A DNA stretch of 64,000 bases, from assembly GCA_013398055.1 (NCBI GenBank), contig VZRS01000485.1, forward strand, positions 62,001-126,000, in the 5' to 3' direction. Under the pieces are notes generated by a model, which ran no database searches, was not told the origin of the DNA, and saw only the letters and a program-made list of their open reading frames with translations. A program made the position numbers and the translations under genes. Below are positions 1 through 10,315 of this stretch, in pieces (within the stretch, counting starts at the first letter, position 1; every line of letters begins with the position of its first letter). This DNA comes from Ifrita kowaldi. Lineage: Eukaryota > Chordata > Aves > Passeriformes > Cinclosomatidae.

Positions 1-1334
1 AGGCTACTGCTCTTTCTTCCTCTTCTTATGCCCTATGAATTGCATTAAAGAATCAAGGATGTGGCCTTTTTTATTCATTTTGCATTCTCACTCTCTGCAC
101 CTCTTCATACATTACACTGATTATCAGTAAGTTCCAGTTCTGAAATGCCTCCACTGTCCTCAACAGTGACAACACTGCCAAGCCTACATGAGTATTTACT
201 GGCCTCCTGCACAGATCCACTCCCTAGAGAGTACTTAGTAGCCCACTCATCATACCCCTACATCGGGACCAGTCACAGAGCACATTTTGAATTTAGTCTT
301 GACTGATGCAAAGCTGTGTTCAGGCTGCCCTCCCACACATTTTCCTCCATGACTCACTCCTCTGGCTTATTAGCAGCATTCACTGCTTCTATGTGACAGT
401 CTTTTATCAGCCTTTTGAGGACAGAATCAAAAATACTACACATGAACTACTGCAAGCACAGATTTGCTCAGAGGACAGCCAACAACCAGTTATTTTATTC
501 AGAGGTGGCTTGGAAAGCCTTTTGATTTTCAACAACTGCCTCATTAGTGTGAGGATTTTACAGCCTTCCAACAATTCAGCCAGGCACATTGTGCTTATTT
601 TCTTTTGCAAGTTTGCCAACAGGTCATGGCAATGCATCTCTCTGCCCACAGAACTTTGTGTTTTATCAAAAACAACGCTGCTAAGGCCACGTGGGATGGC
701 AGGTCACAGGCCGGACTGCACCCACCCTGTGGCTTTTGTGTATTCACCACAGGACAATACAACATTTTTAACAACAAAACTGTAAAATAAAAAAAAAGTT
801 GCAGCAATTCTAGGAATTGCTGCTGGCAAATACTGGGCATGTACCCAGCAAGGACTCAAATTCAAGTGCTGCTCAGCTTCTCTGTTAGGCAGAGAAGCCA
901 GCTTCACCATTTTCAAAACAAAATGACCTGGAAGTTTGACAAAAACTAAAACACAAGGCTATGGGCCAAAATGATGTTTTTAAACAAAGTGAACCAACTC
1001 AGAAAAGCTCAGTGCCCCAAAAGGAAAGACAGAAAAAAACCCAAACCCCTTATGCTTCTTGCGTCACTGTGAAGCAAGCTGGCTGGTTTCCTGCACTTGA
1101 CACCCTCATCCCGTAGCTCTTAGACATTTGAGGATGCCAAGACAACCTTTTAATGGGAACACTCATCAGTATATCACCATCAAGTATCTCTGCCAATATG
1201 CCCCGGCTGAGATATTCCACATATTTCGTGCTTTGATCTTTAGGTGTGGTGCTTGCTGCACTGACTGTTAGGATTGAAGTAAGAACACACATAACCATGA
1301 CACGAGACAGAAAAGACAAAGGGCAAAAACTTAC
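1..1334. other. Intron or downstream sequence of AFF1, no certain gene
   Basis: This stretch follows the donor at 1334 (reading leftward) of the last visible AFF1 exon. I looked for the conserved C-terminal end of the AFF family (the LVHYTRQG-like helix) on the minus strand and did not find it, so the terminal exon should lie left of position 1. An open minus-strand frame from a possible acceptor at 1266 to a stop at 1050 would join in frame with the exon at 1335-1579. It is treated as a finding, not a gene. The rest is ordinary AT-rich sequence with short open frames on both strands that resemble nothing I know. Confidence 0.6.
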
Positions 1335-1579
1335 CTTTATTCTTTCTGGCCAGTGCATCAGCCTTTTCCCAAATTTCATATGCATGGAGGATATAGGAGG
1401 TGATGTTGACATAGGAAGAGGTGACACTGGAGATATGACAGGAGACAGTGACAGTAGAGCCAGTGCTGTTGCCAATGCCATTGTGGCCAGTGCCGCTGCT
1501 ATCATTTGATCCCGGCTGAGAACTCACAGATCCAGCAGGAGAGGGTATTGGAGAAAGAGGAGAAGGCAAGCCTGTGCTT
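1335..1579 (-). CDS. AFF1: AFF1 coding exon, C-terminal homology domain (penultimate exon)
   Basis: The exon has 245 bases. It starts with one base completing a split codon and ends after AAA-G, followed by the donor GTAAGT. It encodes a Pro/Ser linker (TGLPSPLSPIPSPAGSV), a Gly/Ser/Thr stretch, and then the helical part SSYVNITSYIL...IWEKADALARKN. This corresponds to the part of the AFF C-terminal homology domain just before the last exon; the domain mediates homo- and heterodimerisation of AFF proteins. The acceptor is a tandem CAG-AAG, so the exon may also start at 1576. The downstream choice gives the A-S-T-G junction found in human AFF1, and the upstream choice gives A-R-S-T-G. The domain is incomplete here because the final exon is outside the window. 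Confidence 0.92.
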
Positions 1580-2350
1580 CTGCAGCAGAAAAGAAATACC
1601 ATCATGAACATTCAACTTCAGAGCTAAACATCTTTCCACAAGGCTGCCTCATGCCAAGAGCTATCCGGTGTCACCCAGGCCCGCAGCATGGAGTGGACTG
1701 CTGAAAAGTGAGAAGTGTTCAGCTACAGCACAAGCAATTGTATTTCGAGGGCAAGGCCAAGTTTTTGGAAGTGATTTAGAAGGACTCTGCTCAACAAGAG
1801 GAAATGTGGGACCAGACACCAGAAAGGGCCACCCATCCATCTTCCAAAATCTACACCTACTTGTGAAAGTCTTCACCAGATTACCCAAGTGTTTTCCCTA
1901 ATGCCTTCCAATTCAGGCACACTTAAGCTCCCCTCCTATGGAGCCTGGAGCTTCTGGCAGCTACTCAGAGCAGCCAGGTCAGCCTACACACACTTATTTA
2001 TAGACCCAGGGCAGCTAAATGTGGTCAGCCGGCCGCCTTCCAGACACTGCCTGGCTCACCACACCCCCACCACTTCAACCAACCTAATTTTAGTCACTGG
2101 TATCACAGGGCTTCCACCACTGCTCTTAAGGGACTATTTTACTTCCCAATGAACCAGCCTGTGCAAGGTGGCCAAACAATGTAACTGGAATCAGCACCAC
2201 CATCAAAGTCCAAACAACCTTCTCCCGGCCACAGAATTTGAAAGACAGCCTGATAGATGTCTACCACATTAAATGACCACAGCATACAGAAAAGCTCTTA
2301 CTTATTGTCATTGAAACACGGACACACGACAACAAATTTTTCAATCTCAC
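1580..2350 (-). other. AFF1 intron
   Basis: This 771-base intron has a GTGAGA donor at its right end and the tandem CAG-AAG acceptor at its left end. I see no repeat or gene inside it. Confidence 0.85.
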
Positions 2351-2394
2351 CTTGCAACACCTGGAGAAGGTGCTTGTATTACTCTGAAATTACT
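2351..2394 (-). CDS. AFF1: AFF1 coding exon, linker in C-terminal domain
   Basis: This small exon has 44 bases. It follows a CTGCAG acceptor and ends with two bases of a split codon before GTGAGA. It encodes SNFRVIQAPSPGVA, which aligns with the human SSSKVAQAPSPCIA segment. The QAPSP core is shared across the AFF family, including AFF4. The segment is a short linker between the helical bundle encoded by the exons to its right and the Pro/Ser-rich region of the next exon. The exon is too short to be found by open-frame length alone. Its identity depends on splice phase (0 in, 2 out) and the QAPSP match. Confidence 0.88.
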
Positions 2395-2496
2395 CTGCAG
2401 CAAGAAATAAAAATTTAGTTAGTTTTGGGGTGTTCAGCTGACATCAATAACTACCCCAGCCATCCAGCTGGCAGCTTAGTGATACCTGTGCCCTAC

Positions 2497-2590
2497 CTTG
2501 AAGTGGTCATTCAGGAGTCTGGAATACCTCATTGCAGTGTCTTTTTTGTACCCAAACATTGCCATGTGCAGAATGGACTGGCAGCGCATG
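2497..2590 (-). CDS. AFF1: AFF1 coding exon, C-terminal homology domain helix
   Basis: The exon has 94 bases: one base completing a split Arg codon and 31 codons, from MRCQSILHMAMF to LLNDHFK, followed by the donor GTAGGG. The human counterpart begins CMRCQSILNMAMF and ends TLNKHFE, so the similarity is high for this fast-evolving protein. The segment forms a helix in the dimerising C-terminal homology domain. The residue before Met is Arg here, because the upstream exon ends CG and this one starts with C. Human AFF1 has Cys at this place, which would differ by one base. Confidence 0.94.
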
Positions 2591-3211
2591 CTGTGAACAG
2601 AAACACACCCAAGGGTCAGTGTCTGTGCCCAGCCCTCATCAGCCTTGTGGGATGGAGGTAGGCACACCTCAGCTCTATTGGAAAGTCAAGAAAGCTCAAA
2701 ATTTCTCCTTCTTCTGATCAAAATAAAAAAAGACGTTGTGAAAAAAATCACAAGGGAAAGAAACAAACAAGGAAGGGCCTTCTCTGGCCGTTCATACAAA
2801 CAGGTGCCCAGGCTCTCAAAGGTGCCAAAGGCTGAGTAAGCCCCCATCCAGAAGTGCCTCATCCATGTTCAGCTACAGCTTCAGTTACACAGCTCAAACA
2901 CAGGCAGCCAAATCACATTCTTTCACCTTAGGTGAAAGCCCTTATGTGCTCTCAAGTTACCAGCAGATCAAATTTTAAAGCCTGTGCCTTCTACGTGTGG
3001 TCCTTTAATGGTCTCCCAGCTCACTTTAGAGATGTTTCAATTCATTCTGGTTTTTATATTGTGTTTTTTCCTATTCCTTTATATTGGGGTTTTTTTCCTT
3101 GCATAACTCTAACTCCCATTTAGTTCATTCCTTCACCCCCAGAAGTAATGGATCTTTCCCTCTATCAAGTTTCAAAGCGGAACATGAAGGAGCAGAAGCA
3201 CAATTACGCAC
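2591..3211 (-). other. AFF1 intron
   Basis: This 621-base intron lies between two C-terminal domain exons, with donor GTGCGT and acceptor TTCACAG. Nothing else is recognised in it. Confidence 0.85.
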
Positions 3212-3283
3212 CGTAATACAGCAAAGATTTTTCCATGTGAAGAGACTGAGGAGTCTGCAAACGGTTTCAATGTCATAATGAAT
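3212..3283 (-). CDS. AFF1: AFF1 coding exon, C-terminal homology domain
   Basis: The exon has 72 bases: one base finishing a Lys codon, 23 codons and two bases of the next codon. It encodes FIMTLKPFADSSVSSHGKIF and then AVL. The human equivalent reads FIMSLKSFSDATAPTQEKIF, with the same length and the same splice phases. It is part of the helical C-terminal homology domain used for AFF protein dimerisation. The acceptor is TCCTTAG and the donor is GTGCGT. The donor is somewhat weak but the phase fit on both sides is exact. Confidence 0.93.
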
Positions 3284-3521
3284 CTAAGGAGACAAAATAA
3301 ATAGGACCTTGTCAGCCACCAGAGTGCTCTGAAGCCCCACAGTCCATGAAAAACCAGTGCATGCAATTATCTCAAAAAATAGTCGGGAAGTCGGGAAACC
3401 TGCCCCGAGTTCCTACTCCTGGAATCCAGAACTTTGTAAGATCTTGAGCAGAGGACTGTGTGCCAAAATGTCCCCCCCTCCAAACGTGCTGCCAAACTGT
3501 CACCCTCTGAAAGCCACTTAC

Positions 3522-3658
3522 TTGATGAGAACTATGGTGTCACTGAGTATGCTGTAAGCTGATTTTGGTTCCAGCACATCTGATTCCAAGGCAATCCCAT
3601 ATTCGATGAATAAAAGGGCAGCCTCCAGGTACTGAAAGGCCTTTCCAGTCTTGTCAGT
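3522..3658 (-). CDS. AFF1: AFF1 coding exon, C-terminal homology domain
   Basis: The exon has 137 bases: 45 codons plus two bases, starting TDKTGKAFQYLEAALLFIEY and ending in SAYSILSDTIVLI. It matches the human TDRVGKAFKYLEAVLSFIEC and SAYSVYSETVDLI segments. The family pattern KAF-YLEA-L-FIE is fully kept. It forms a long helix of the C-terminal homology domain. The acceptor is CCCAATAG and the donor is GTAAGT. It lies 238 bases from the next exon to its left, within a compact exon cluster. Confidence 0.95.
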
Positions 3659-4472
3659 CTATTGGGGAAAAAATTCTCATTTTTCAACTAGGACCAAACA
3701 CACTTCTCTCAAGTGTACTTGAGTTCTCTTTTCTTCCTAGTTAGGCAGGATTTGAAGAAAGAAAAAGATTCCAGTCTGGCCTCTGGGCGACAACTAAAGG
3801 GTTCTCAGCAGAACCCTTAATGTGATCCCAGTCATCAGCTCTGTGTGCTCCATTTGCCTCTCTTCCTCTTGCTCAATGGTTTCCTTGAGTAATTTATTAT
3901 CTTCACTTTTGTTAGATATTGTTGTCTGGTCTTGGAGGCTTGCCTTCTGCGAGGCATAGGGGGCTTTCCCACTGCAGTATCCCCTCACTTCATTTTCACA
4001 GGTAAACAGAAAGTAGCAAATGGACATTATCTGACTGAGCCAAAATTAGCAAAGCAATATGTTCACTCCTGCACACTGTTAAACTGCACAGAGCAGAGAA
4101 AAATCAGATCTGTCAGGGCCACTTCCAAGTCTTGGCCACCAGCAACTCAACAGCTGTCAGGATCCTGACTTCTCTGACTTTTTAAACTGTCTTAAAACTA
4201 ACTGTTCCATCTGTTTTCCAAGGACTGTTTTATAGCTCTGTGAAGCTAACCCCAGACAATACCAGCTCTGAACCCCACTCTCTAGATGTGTTGGCAAAGA
4301 GGAGCATCTGAACACCTGGCAAATACAGACAGCCTCCCAACACATGACTGAACATACTCCATGTATGGAGTATGGAAGTCACAGTAGCCAGTGAAGCTCA
4401 TTCCCACACACGCAGGTACCAGGGCTGAGTGCAGGAGCTGGTCAACATTCCCAGCACAAGGTCAAGGCTTAC
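3659..4472 (-). other. AFF1 intron with a 22-bp palindrome
   Basis: This 814-base intron has donor GTAAGC. It carries a near-continuous palindrome at 4353-4374 (two 10-bp arms and a two-base centre). No other feature is recognised. Confidence 0.8.
4353..4374. repeat. 22-bp palindrome
   Basis: CATACTCCAT and ATGGAGTATG are exact reverse complements separated by GT, inside an AFF1 intron. Confidence 0.9.
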
Positions 4473-4536
4473 CATTGCATCAGCTTTGTGCTTTAACCTC
4501 TGGGCCTGTTCGAAGTAGTATTCCTTTGAATGCTGC
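4473..4536 (-). CDS. AFF1: AFF1 coding exon, start of C-terminal helical domain
   Basis: The exon has 64 bases: one base finishing a Lys codon and 21 codons, QHSKEYYFEQAQRLKHKADA then M. The human counterpart is QQADLHMREAKKMKQKAELM, with the same length. AFF4 has a related segment (EAKKLKHNADAL). The EA-(K/Q)-(K/R)-(L/M)-K-x-(K/N)-A core marks the beginning of the C-terminal homology domain. The acceptor is CAATTCAG and the donor is GTAAGC. The exon ends in phase 0, as required by the next exon. Confidence 0.92.
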
Positions 4537-4750
4537 CTGAATTGGGGACAGAGAGGAAAAAGAGATGAAAGAGAAACAGGGTAGAGTACAAGGCAGGTCT
4601 CACACATCTCATGAAAAAGCAGAAGCCAGGGTGGCTTCAGGGCTAGTCTTGCCTCATGCCTTCAGGGGTTTTACCTACACATTTCTATGATCATCTTTTC
4701 AGATCCAGCCTTCAGAAAGCACAGATGAGGAGTGTCAAACAAAAACTTAC

Positions 4751-4842
4751 TTTTCAAACTTGAGCAGAGGTCTCCTTGGCTTAGAGGTACCATTTGGCAA
4801 AGAAGGCACTGGGAAAGAATTTGTGACATCACCTGCAGATCC
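4751..4842 (-). CDS. AFF1: AFF1 coding exon, conserved PVPSLPNG linker
   Basis: The exon has 92 bases: 30 codons plus two bases. It encodes GSAGDVTNSFPVPSLPNGTS and continues to LLKFE. Human AFF1 has GSSGDTANPFPVPSLPNGNS at the same place, followed by VKFD. This is one of the best conserved non-helical segments. It leads from the basic, disordered middle of the protein into the C-terminal homology domain. The acceptor is TTTTTCAG and the donor is GTAAGT, both strong. Confidence 0.94.
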
Positions 4843-5643
4843 CTGAAAAAGCAGAGAGATAAAGCTGGTTAGAGAGATATGCCTAAACGAATTCCAAAGC
4901 CCAGCTTTCCTAAATTTCAAGTGAAAATGTTTGTTTGTCCCAAACATGGTCTATTCTCCTGGCTCTCTTCCTCAGCAATCCTTGCTTGCTTCTCACCTGA
5001 CTGCTTGTAATGCTTAACACCATTCAAACTTTTTCCAAGCACAGAGAAATTCAGCAGCAGGTTTCCTTGCCCAATGACTGAGAGAGCAGTGAGGCTGCAA
5101 GAAGCAGTTTTCATGTCCCCTAGCCAAGGCAGAATAGTAAGATCCATTCACACTTATTTCCAGCTTAACCACACAATTGCTGGTTCCCCAATACTAACTA
5201 CACTGTCAGGAAAAAGCAAGCAGTTAGAAGCCAGCTAATACAGTGTGCACAGTCTGGCTTAACACACACAGAGCAACATCCCAGACCACACACCCTGAGC
5301 CTCCAGTAAACAGCCACGTAATTGAATTTTGTGACCCAGAAATGCAAAGAACCAGCTGCAAGGATCATGAACCATTTTGTAAATAAGCTATAAAGGCATA
5401 TATCTGGGTTGTAGTCAATACCACAGGTTGCTTGTTTCTTATTTTAAGCAATCCCCTCTCCCTTTTTATAAGCACACTTATTTTTACACCAGTACTGTAT
5501 TTGCGGTTGCCTATAATCCGAAATGGTGATCAGCATAAGCATGATTCTCATGCCTTTGGTGTTTGCAGAGTATGTTTCTAAAGAGAATCATATAGCATCC
5601 ATGGGTTGGAGGAAACATCCCACCAGTTATCCTGGATACCTAC
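4843..5643 (-). other. AFF1 intron
   Basis: This 801-base intron has donor GTAGGT and acceptor TTTTTCAG. I see no repeat or gene in it. Confidence 0.85.
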
Positions 5644-5884
5644 TTTGATGTCCTTTGACAGTTCCATATGATTTCCCTCCACTTTCCTGTGCTTGGCAAA
5701 CAAAGGATCCTTGTGGTTGCCCTTGTTCCTGGCAGGGTTATCCATGGCAGGCAGCTCGTCAGTCTCATTTCTGGGTCTCTTTTGGGTCATCTTGGCTGAC
5801 TTTGGTGCAGGTTGTGCAGTAGACATGGCTGGCAGTGGCAGGAGCGCATCTTTCTTCTGGGTTTCAGATGAGGCTTTTGATGCT
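5644..5884 (-). CDS. AFF1: AFF1 coding exon, disordered basic region
   Basis: The exon has 241 bases: one base completing a Lys codon and 80 codons. Readable blocks are ASKASSETQKKDALLPLP, PAPKSAKMTQKRPRNETDEL, NKGNHKDPLFAKHRKVEGN and ELSKDIK. Human AFF1 has the parallel blocks SSKKEMLPPPP, KPAKPALKRSRREAD, SNHKDSSIPKQRRVEG and SSEHK. The two KR-rich clusters are likely nuclear localisation or nucleic-acid-contacting stretches; this is inference. The acceptor is ATATCCAG and the donor is GTAGGT. An antisense open frame over the same bases is a shadow. Confidence 0.93.
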
Positions 5885-6172
5885 CTGGATATGGGAAGCA
5901 GATTCATGAATATGGTGTACATACAATGCAGGGATTTTTTACAAACTTAGCTACACCATGTACCAATGCTGTTTAAAGTGCCCTGGAAGTGTGAGATGGC
6001 TTGGCCAGACAAAGAATTCAACAAAAGCGAAACGAAACTTCAGGGGCTTCATCATGCTTTAGGCAGCAAACCTTCACCTACCATCAACATACAAGCAAGC
6101 TGCTTTTCAAGTAGGAATAAGTCTCAAAACTTGTCCTTGGAGCAAACACTTGTAACCAGAACATCAGGACAC

Positions 6173-6572
6173 TGCAAAAAAAAGCATGCCTCCAATACAG
6201 CCCCTTTTCACTCAGAGAGGGCGTGGCAATGGGAACAAAGACACACGGACCTCCTTGTAGCTCCTTTATCGTAAGGAACCAAGTCTTTTTATGCTCTAAA
6301 CTCAAGCAAGCTTAGCCGAACATTGACCAAAACAAGCACTCATTGGCTGGCTGCCACTGCGGTGTTGTTGTTCATGCATCCCTTTATCCAATCACTCTCT
6401 GGTCATGTGGTGTCCATGCGTCTCCCCAGCCAATCACTGCCTTACGCACGAGGCAACTCTCAACCAACTCTCTGGCCATCCAACCCGCAGCTGAGCCCTT
6501 CCCAGAGTGCTTTGCGCTGAACAGAATTTAACAAGTTTAACAACTTTAACAAAGGTATTCTTATTTCCCACA
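6173..6572 (-). repeat. ERV long terminal repeat (3' LTR), approximate left boundary
   Basis: The right edge is well supported. On the minus strand the polypurine tract is followed directly by TGTGGGAAATAAG, the expected TG start of an LTR. Going leftward, several CCAAT-type boxes are visible on one strand or the other (around 6344, 6389 and 6430), followed by a TATA-like CATAAAAAG at 6285-6293. A transcription start near 6260 is therefore predicted. The left end at about 6173 is a guess based on a CA dinucleotide and the usual LTR size of about 400 bases. Target-site duplications cannot be tested because the 5' end of the provirus is lost. Confidence 0.6.
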
Positions 6573-7080
6573 TCTCCCCTTTTCTCGTTTAATCAATAAA
6601 AACGCACTGAGAAAAACCTGAACAAGTCCTGAAACATTTTCAAATGTAACATGACTAAGGTAGAGGGGGAGTACCCAGTAACAACCTTCCAGAAACACCA
6701 ACATATGCCTGTGGCATGAGCAATATGCACATGGTATCAGTATGTGTAGCATGCTCTGTCCCTCTTAGGGGCAAGGCATTGGCAGTGCCTTCGCCCTTCA
6801 GGATGGCGCAAAAAATGGCCGCACACACCACGAAGGAGCCCATTTCACATGGTGACCTGTGGAGACACAAGCATAACCCCTGCCCCGTGTTAGTAGATCT
6901 AAGGCTCCTTTCCATTGCCCTGTTAACAGGTCCTTTACCATTACCAGAGGCCTGGGACGAGCCTTTGCATGGAAAGAATAGTCTTTCACATGCTGTTTGG
7001 CCAACCTCAACTCGATTTAATCTGTCATGTGGGCACCCCACGAGGGAGGTAATTTCAGTGACTAAAATCCCTGGGACAAA
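6573..7080 (-). mobile_element. Endogenous retrovirus remnant: integrase C-terminal part and polypurine tract
   Basis: On the minus strand a decayed frame at about 6800-7015 matches the C-terminal domain of a betaretrovirus/ERVK-type integrase. Its short motifs include LLTGQWKG and GRGYACVST, followed by a Trp-rich W-P-x-W-x-VRP-like end before a stop at about 6798. A stop codon upstream in the same frame (near 7016) and missing sequence beyond it show that the pol gene is broken. I recognise no env. The copy then runs to a polypurine tract at 6573-6586 that abuts the LTR. The element lies in the same orientation as AFF1. The right boundary is uncertain. It is a dead relic and no complete protein can be made from it. 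Confidence 0.72.
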
Positions 7081-8539
7081 TCACCCAACAAGGCAAATGA
7101 TCTGCAGCACTGCCTGCCTCTCCCCTTCTTGGTAGACGGTATTTTCTGTGGTCAGAGACACTCACCCTGACACTTGATCCTGTATGTGCTTTGACAGAAT
7201 TAAACTGAGTTCTTCCTTTAAGACTTGCCAGATGAACTAGACAATACTTACAAAGTTGAGAGAGACTTAAAATGCTGTGCTCTTAAATGGCAGAGATGAT
7301 CACATTTAATAATATTAGATTTCTGACCAGGGAACTCTGGCAGCTCTAAGTAGCACCAAATAGTTCTAAACTTTGTTTTATCACTGCTCATTTACATATT
7401 TTTAATCAGTTTCTCAAAGTTTGCAAAAAAACACTGAGCAGGGAATCCCAGCTCATGGACTGCAACACCAGAAGAGGAGGAAATGAAGTTTAACCCAGTG
7501 AGAAGACTGAGGTGTGATGGTGCACATCCTGCCTGATTCTGTTGTGCATGGGACAGTCCTCTCCCCTCTTTTACCACACAGTTTTCCCATGGTTTGGTCC
7601 CTACTCACATCACACACATGCTCCCAAGCTTCTCCACCTTGGCACAGCTCATTCTCCACAGAGCACAGAACCATCACCTGACCTGCCTCAGTGCACCCTC
7701 TCCCCAAAAATGCCTCCTATCCTTCACATTCCAAAAGCCAGACCATGACTAAAACAGGTGCTCATTTTCACTGAGAAAAAGGGAGGAATAAACCCCAGCA
7801 CTAAAGCTCTTCCATTGCTACCGCAGTTCAAATATCAACTAAATGTTAAGTCCCAATGCCTCAGTGCTTCCAGAGCGAGTCAGTGTTTTCTCTTCAGGAA
7901 AGCAGTTTACCCCTATTGTCAGGACACAAACCTCAACACTGCATACCAATCCAAGCCAACACCTCGAATCCAAGCCACAAGCCAGTAGGAATTGAACGCA
8001 GCAGCCCATGACTGAGGCATGAGTCTCCCCTCTCGGGAACACTGCCCAGTTGGAAACATGCTCTTGGAAGCGCTCACTCCAGCTAAGGCCTAGCCAGAAT
8101 GCTGGCAGTGCTCTGGTATGCAAATTACAGGGGAAGCTGCACAGATCTACCAGAAGCACTGCAAATGCTGTGCTGGGAAAAACGAGGAAGTCCTGGCCAC
8201 GAAGGCCACCTGAAATTCCAGACAGTCAGGACTCAAAAGGCATGGTAGTTGTGTGTCCATTGGGTCACTTAGAAAAACTAGACAAAGACAACAGGACTAT
8301 TTTAGTGGAGAAAGGAAATGCTCCCTACCCTTACCAACCCACAACTACAGAGCTGTTTTCTGGACTGGTTGCTTCCAGGATGTAAAGGCAAATCTGCTGT
8401 AGATTAGGTTTCATAAGGCACATTATTTTAGAAGCAAACTCATGAGTGTAAGGACAGGAGATACAGTTCCTTGATCTAAGCTGTTTATGAAAAACTTGCA
8501 TTTATACATCCTTCTGCCATTCCACCACCGTATACTCAC

Positions 8540-8637
8540 TTCAATTTGCTGGAGTCTTTGCTAGCTGAAGACTGCAATGATTTTGTTTCTTTTTCTGATT
8601 TCATTTTCTTCCTATCAGTCTCCTCCTTCTCTTCCCT
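8540..8637 (-). CDS. AFF1: AFF1 coding exon, lysine/glutamate-rich segment
   Basis: The exon has 98 bases: 32 codons plus two bases. It reads REEKEETDRKKMKSEKETKS and then a Ser-rich end with SASKDSSKL. The human segment GEAERDCDNKKIRLEKEIKS followed by poly-Ser and HKESSK has the same order of motifs. The bird exon is shorter in the poly-Ser part. It encodes a charged, probably helical linker after the AF9/ENL-binding region. The acceptor is CTATTAG, with AGG as first codon, and the donor is GTGAGT. The next AG (two bases further in) would break the frame, which fixes the start. Confidence 0.92.
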
Positions 8638-10315
8638 CTAATAGGAAGGGAAAAAAAAGGAAAAGTAAAATTACATAGGTTTTACAAGTTCACATAAAAT
8701 ACAGACCAACAGGGCTAAGTTTGATTGATTCTGGTTAAAAAAGAAGAAAAAATACCTTATTGGAACCAACAAACTGCAAACCCACAGCACAGAAGATAGA
8801 GATTGCAAGCTCATTGATGAGTAACCTAAAATGACATTTTATCTAATTTTGCTTGGATAGATTAATTGCTTTGTAGTGGCACTGCTAGATGAAACTGCTA
8901 AACCTATTGCTGCTAACAGTAATCAAAAGCAAGGCACTTGCATGTGAGTTAGATCAAACAGATACTCCAGAAGGGCAGGGGGTTTGGTTTTTATTACCAA
9001 AACGCTGATATAGGTGAAATTTTTAAACGCTGGTAATCTGGCGACCCCAGAGCTGGGTGCAGCACTGCAGGTGGGGTCTGACCAGAGTGGAGCAGAGAGG
9101 CAGAATCCCCTCCCTCAGCCTCCTGACCACACATCTTGGGATGCAGCCCAGGACACGTTTGGCTTTCTGGGCTGCAAGCACACACCTCTGGGTCATGTCC
9201 AGCCTCTCATCCAAAGGAACCTCCAGGTCCTTCTCCGCTGGAATGCTCTCAGTGAGTTCTTCTCCCGGTCTGTACTCATGTCTGGGACACAGCCAGCTTT
9301 GTGTCACTCACTGGGCTGTGCTGTGCCACAAAGCCTGCCTCTGGCAGGGTGCTCAGGACAAGGCTCCAGCACTGCGATCACATCCTTATGCTGTTTTTCA
9401 GGTTCTACACTGCCACAAAAGGTGTCTGACAGCTGTACCTGACCCAGCTGGCTGCCGTGAGGCCTGAGCCTCAAAGGGCACTGATGCACTGCCAGAATTG
9501 ACAGTGAGGCTCTAAGGGGGGTTTCCCTGCAGTCAGGCACTGGGATTGCAAGGGAAGACATGTCCAACATTAAATAACTCCTCTCCTGTGTCTCTGAGAC
9601 AACAGGAGAGATGTGACAGATTGACTGCCAGTTTCCCTTTCTCCCACTGCTCTGCAAGGGCAGGAGCTTCTGGGGTCTCTCAAGTTTCTTTACTGTTTCC
9701 CTGCTCTTCTCAATTCTCCCTCACAACTACAAGAAATTCATAAAATGGCAAAACTAAATGAAACCCAAAGCAACGTTATCCACCCACCCATGCTGAGCCA
9801 CCTGCTCTGTGAGGAGGAGCAAAAGGGGAGTCAGGGACTGAAATATCCAGAGGGAATACCCATTCACCACAAGGCCTGCAGCCAACTCTTTGTGCAGCTG
9901 ACCCAGCTGGCTGGAGGTATATTCACAGTCCCCTTTGGGAGTCAGCTTTCCAAAAAACACTTGTGAGCAACGATCACCTCAGTTAAATAAAGGACTTTCT
10001 TGTAATTCAAGGGAAAGTGACTGTTACAACTGGTTTGGTTGTCTGACAAAACTAGGATTTCAAGAAAACAGAGCAAAAATATATTCTGAAACACCAAAGC
10101 ATGTTAGACAGCTTCCAGGGCTTTTCGTTTGCTCAGGAGGGGATTTGTGACCAACAAGAAACATCTGCAGACAGTCTTGATTCACATTCCCCTTGATAAC
10201 AGCTTTATAGAAGGCTAATGGCTCTGCTCCCCACCTATGAAGTGGGAACTCCACACGGGCTTTTCAAACACCACACTGGTCCTTGTACAAACCCACCTCC
10301 CATTCCACCTCTCAC
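8638..10315 (-). other. AFF1 intron with a CR1 LINE fragment
   Basis: This 1.68 kb intron has donor GTGAGA and acceptor CTATTAG. It contains a CR1 piece at about 9040-9290. Nothing else is recognised. Confidence 0.85.
9040..9290 (-). mobile_element. CR1 LINE fragment (reverse transcriptase 3' coding part)
   Basis: The minus strand encodes a stretch typical of the end of CR1 ORF2. Recognisable pieces are KDLEVPLDERLDMTQRCVLA, AQKAKRVLGCI and LVRPHLQCCTQLWG. These match the CR1 pattern KDLGVL-DEKL-M, AQKAN-ILGCI and LVRPHLEYC-QLWG. CR1 is the main non-LTR retrotransposon of birds. The fragment is truncated on both sides and no CR1 3' tail is attached. It is in the same orientation as AFF1 and has no function that I can see. 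Confidence 0.88.

Larger units (their letters stand above)
5885..8539 (-). other. AFF1 intron hosting an endogenous retrovirus remnant
   Basis: This 2.65 kb intron has donor GTGAGT and acceptor ATATCCAG. It contains the ERV 3' end at about 6173-7080. The stretch from about 7140 to 8539 holds no recognised element. Confidence 0.8.

Noticed and set aside
306..785. Plus-strand open frame of 159 codons
   Set aside because: No recognisable domain or splice context; its composition is like translated noncoding sequence. No support beyond length.
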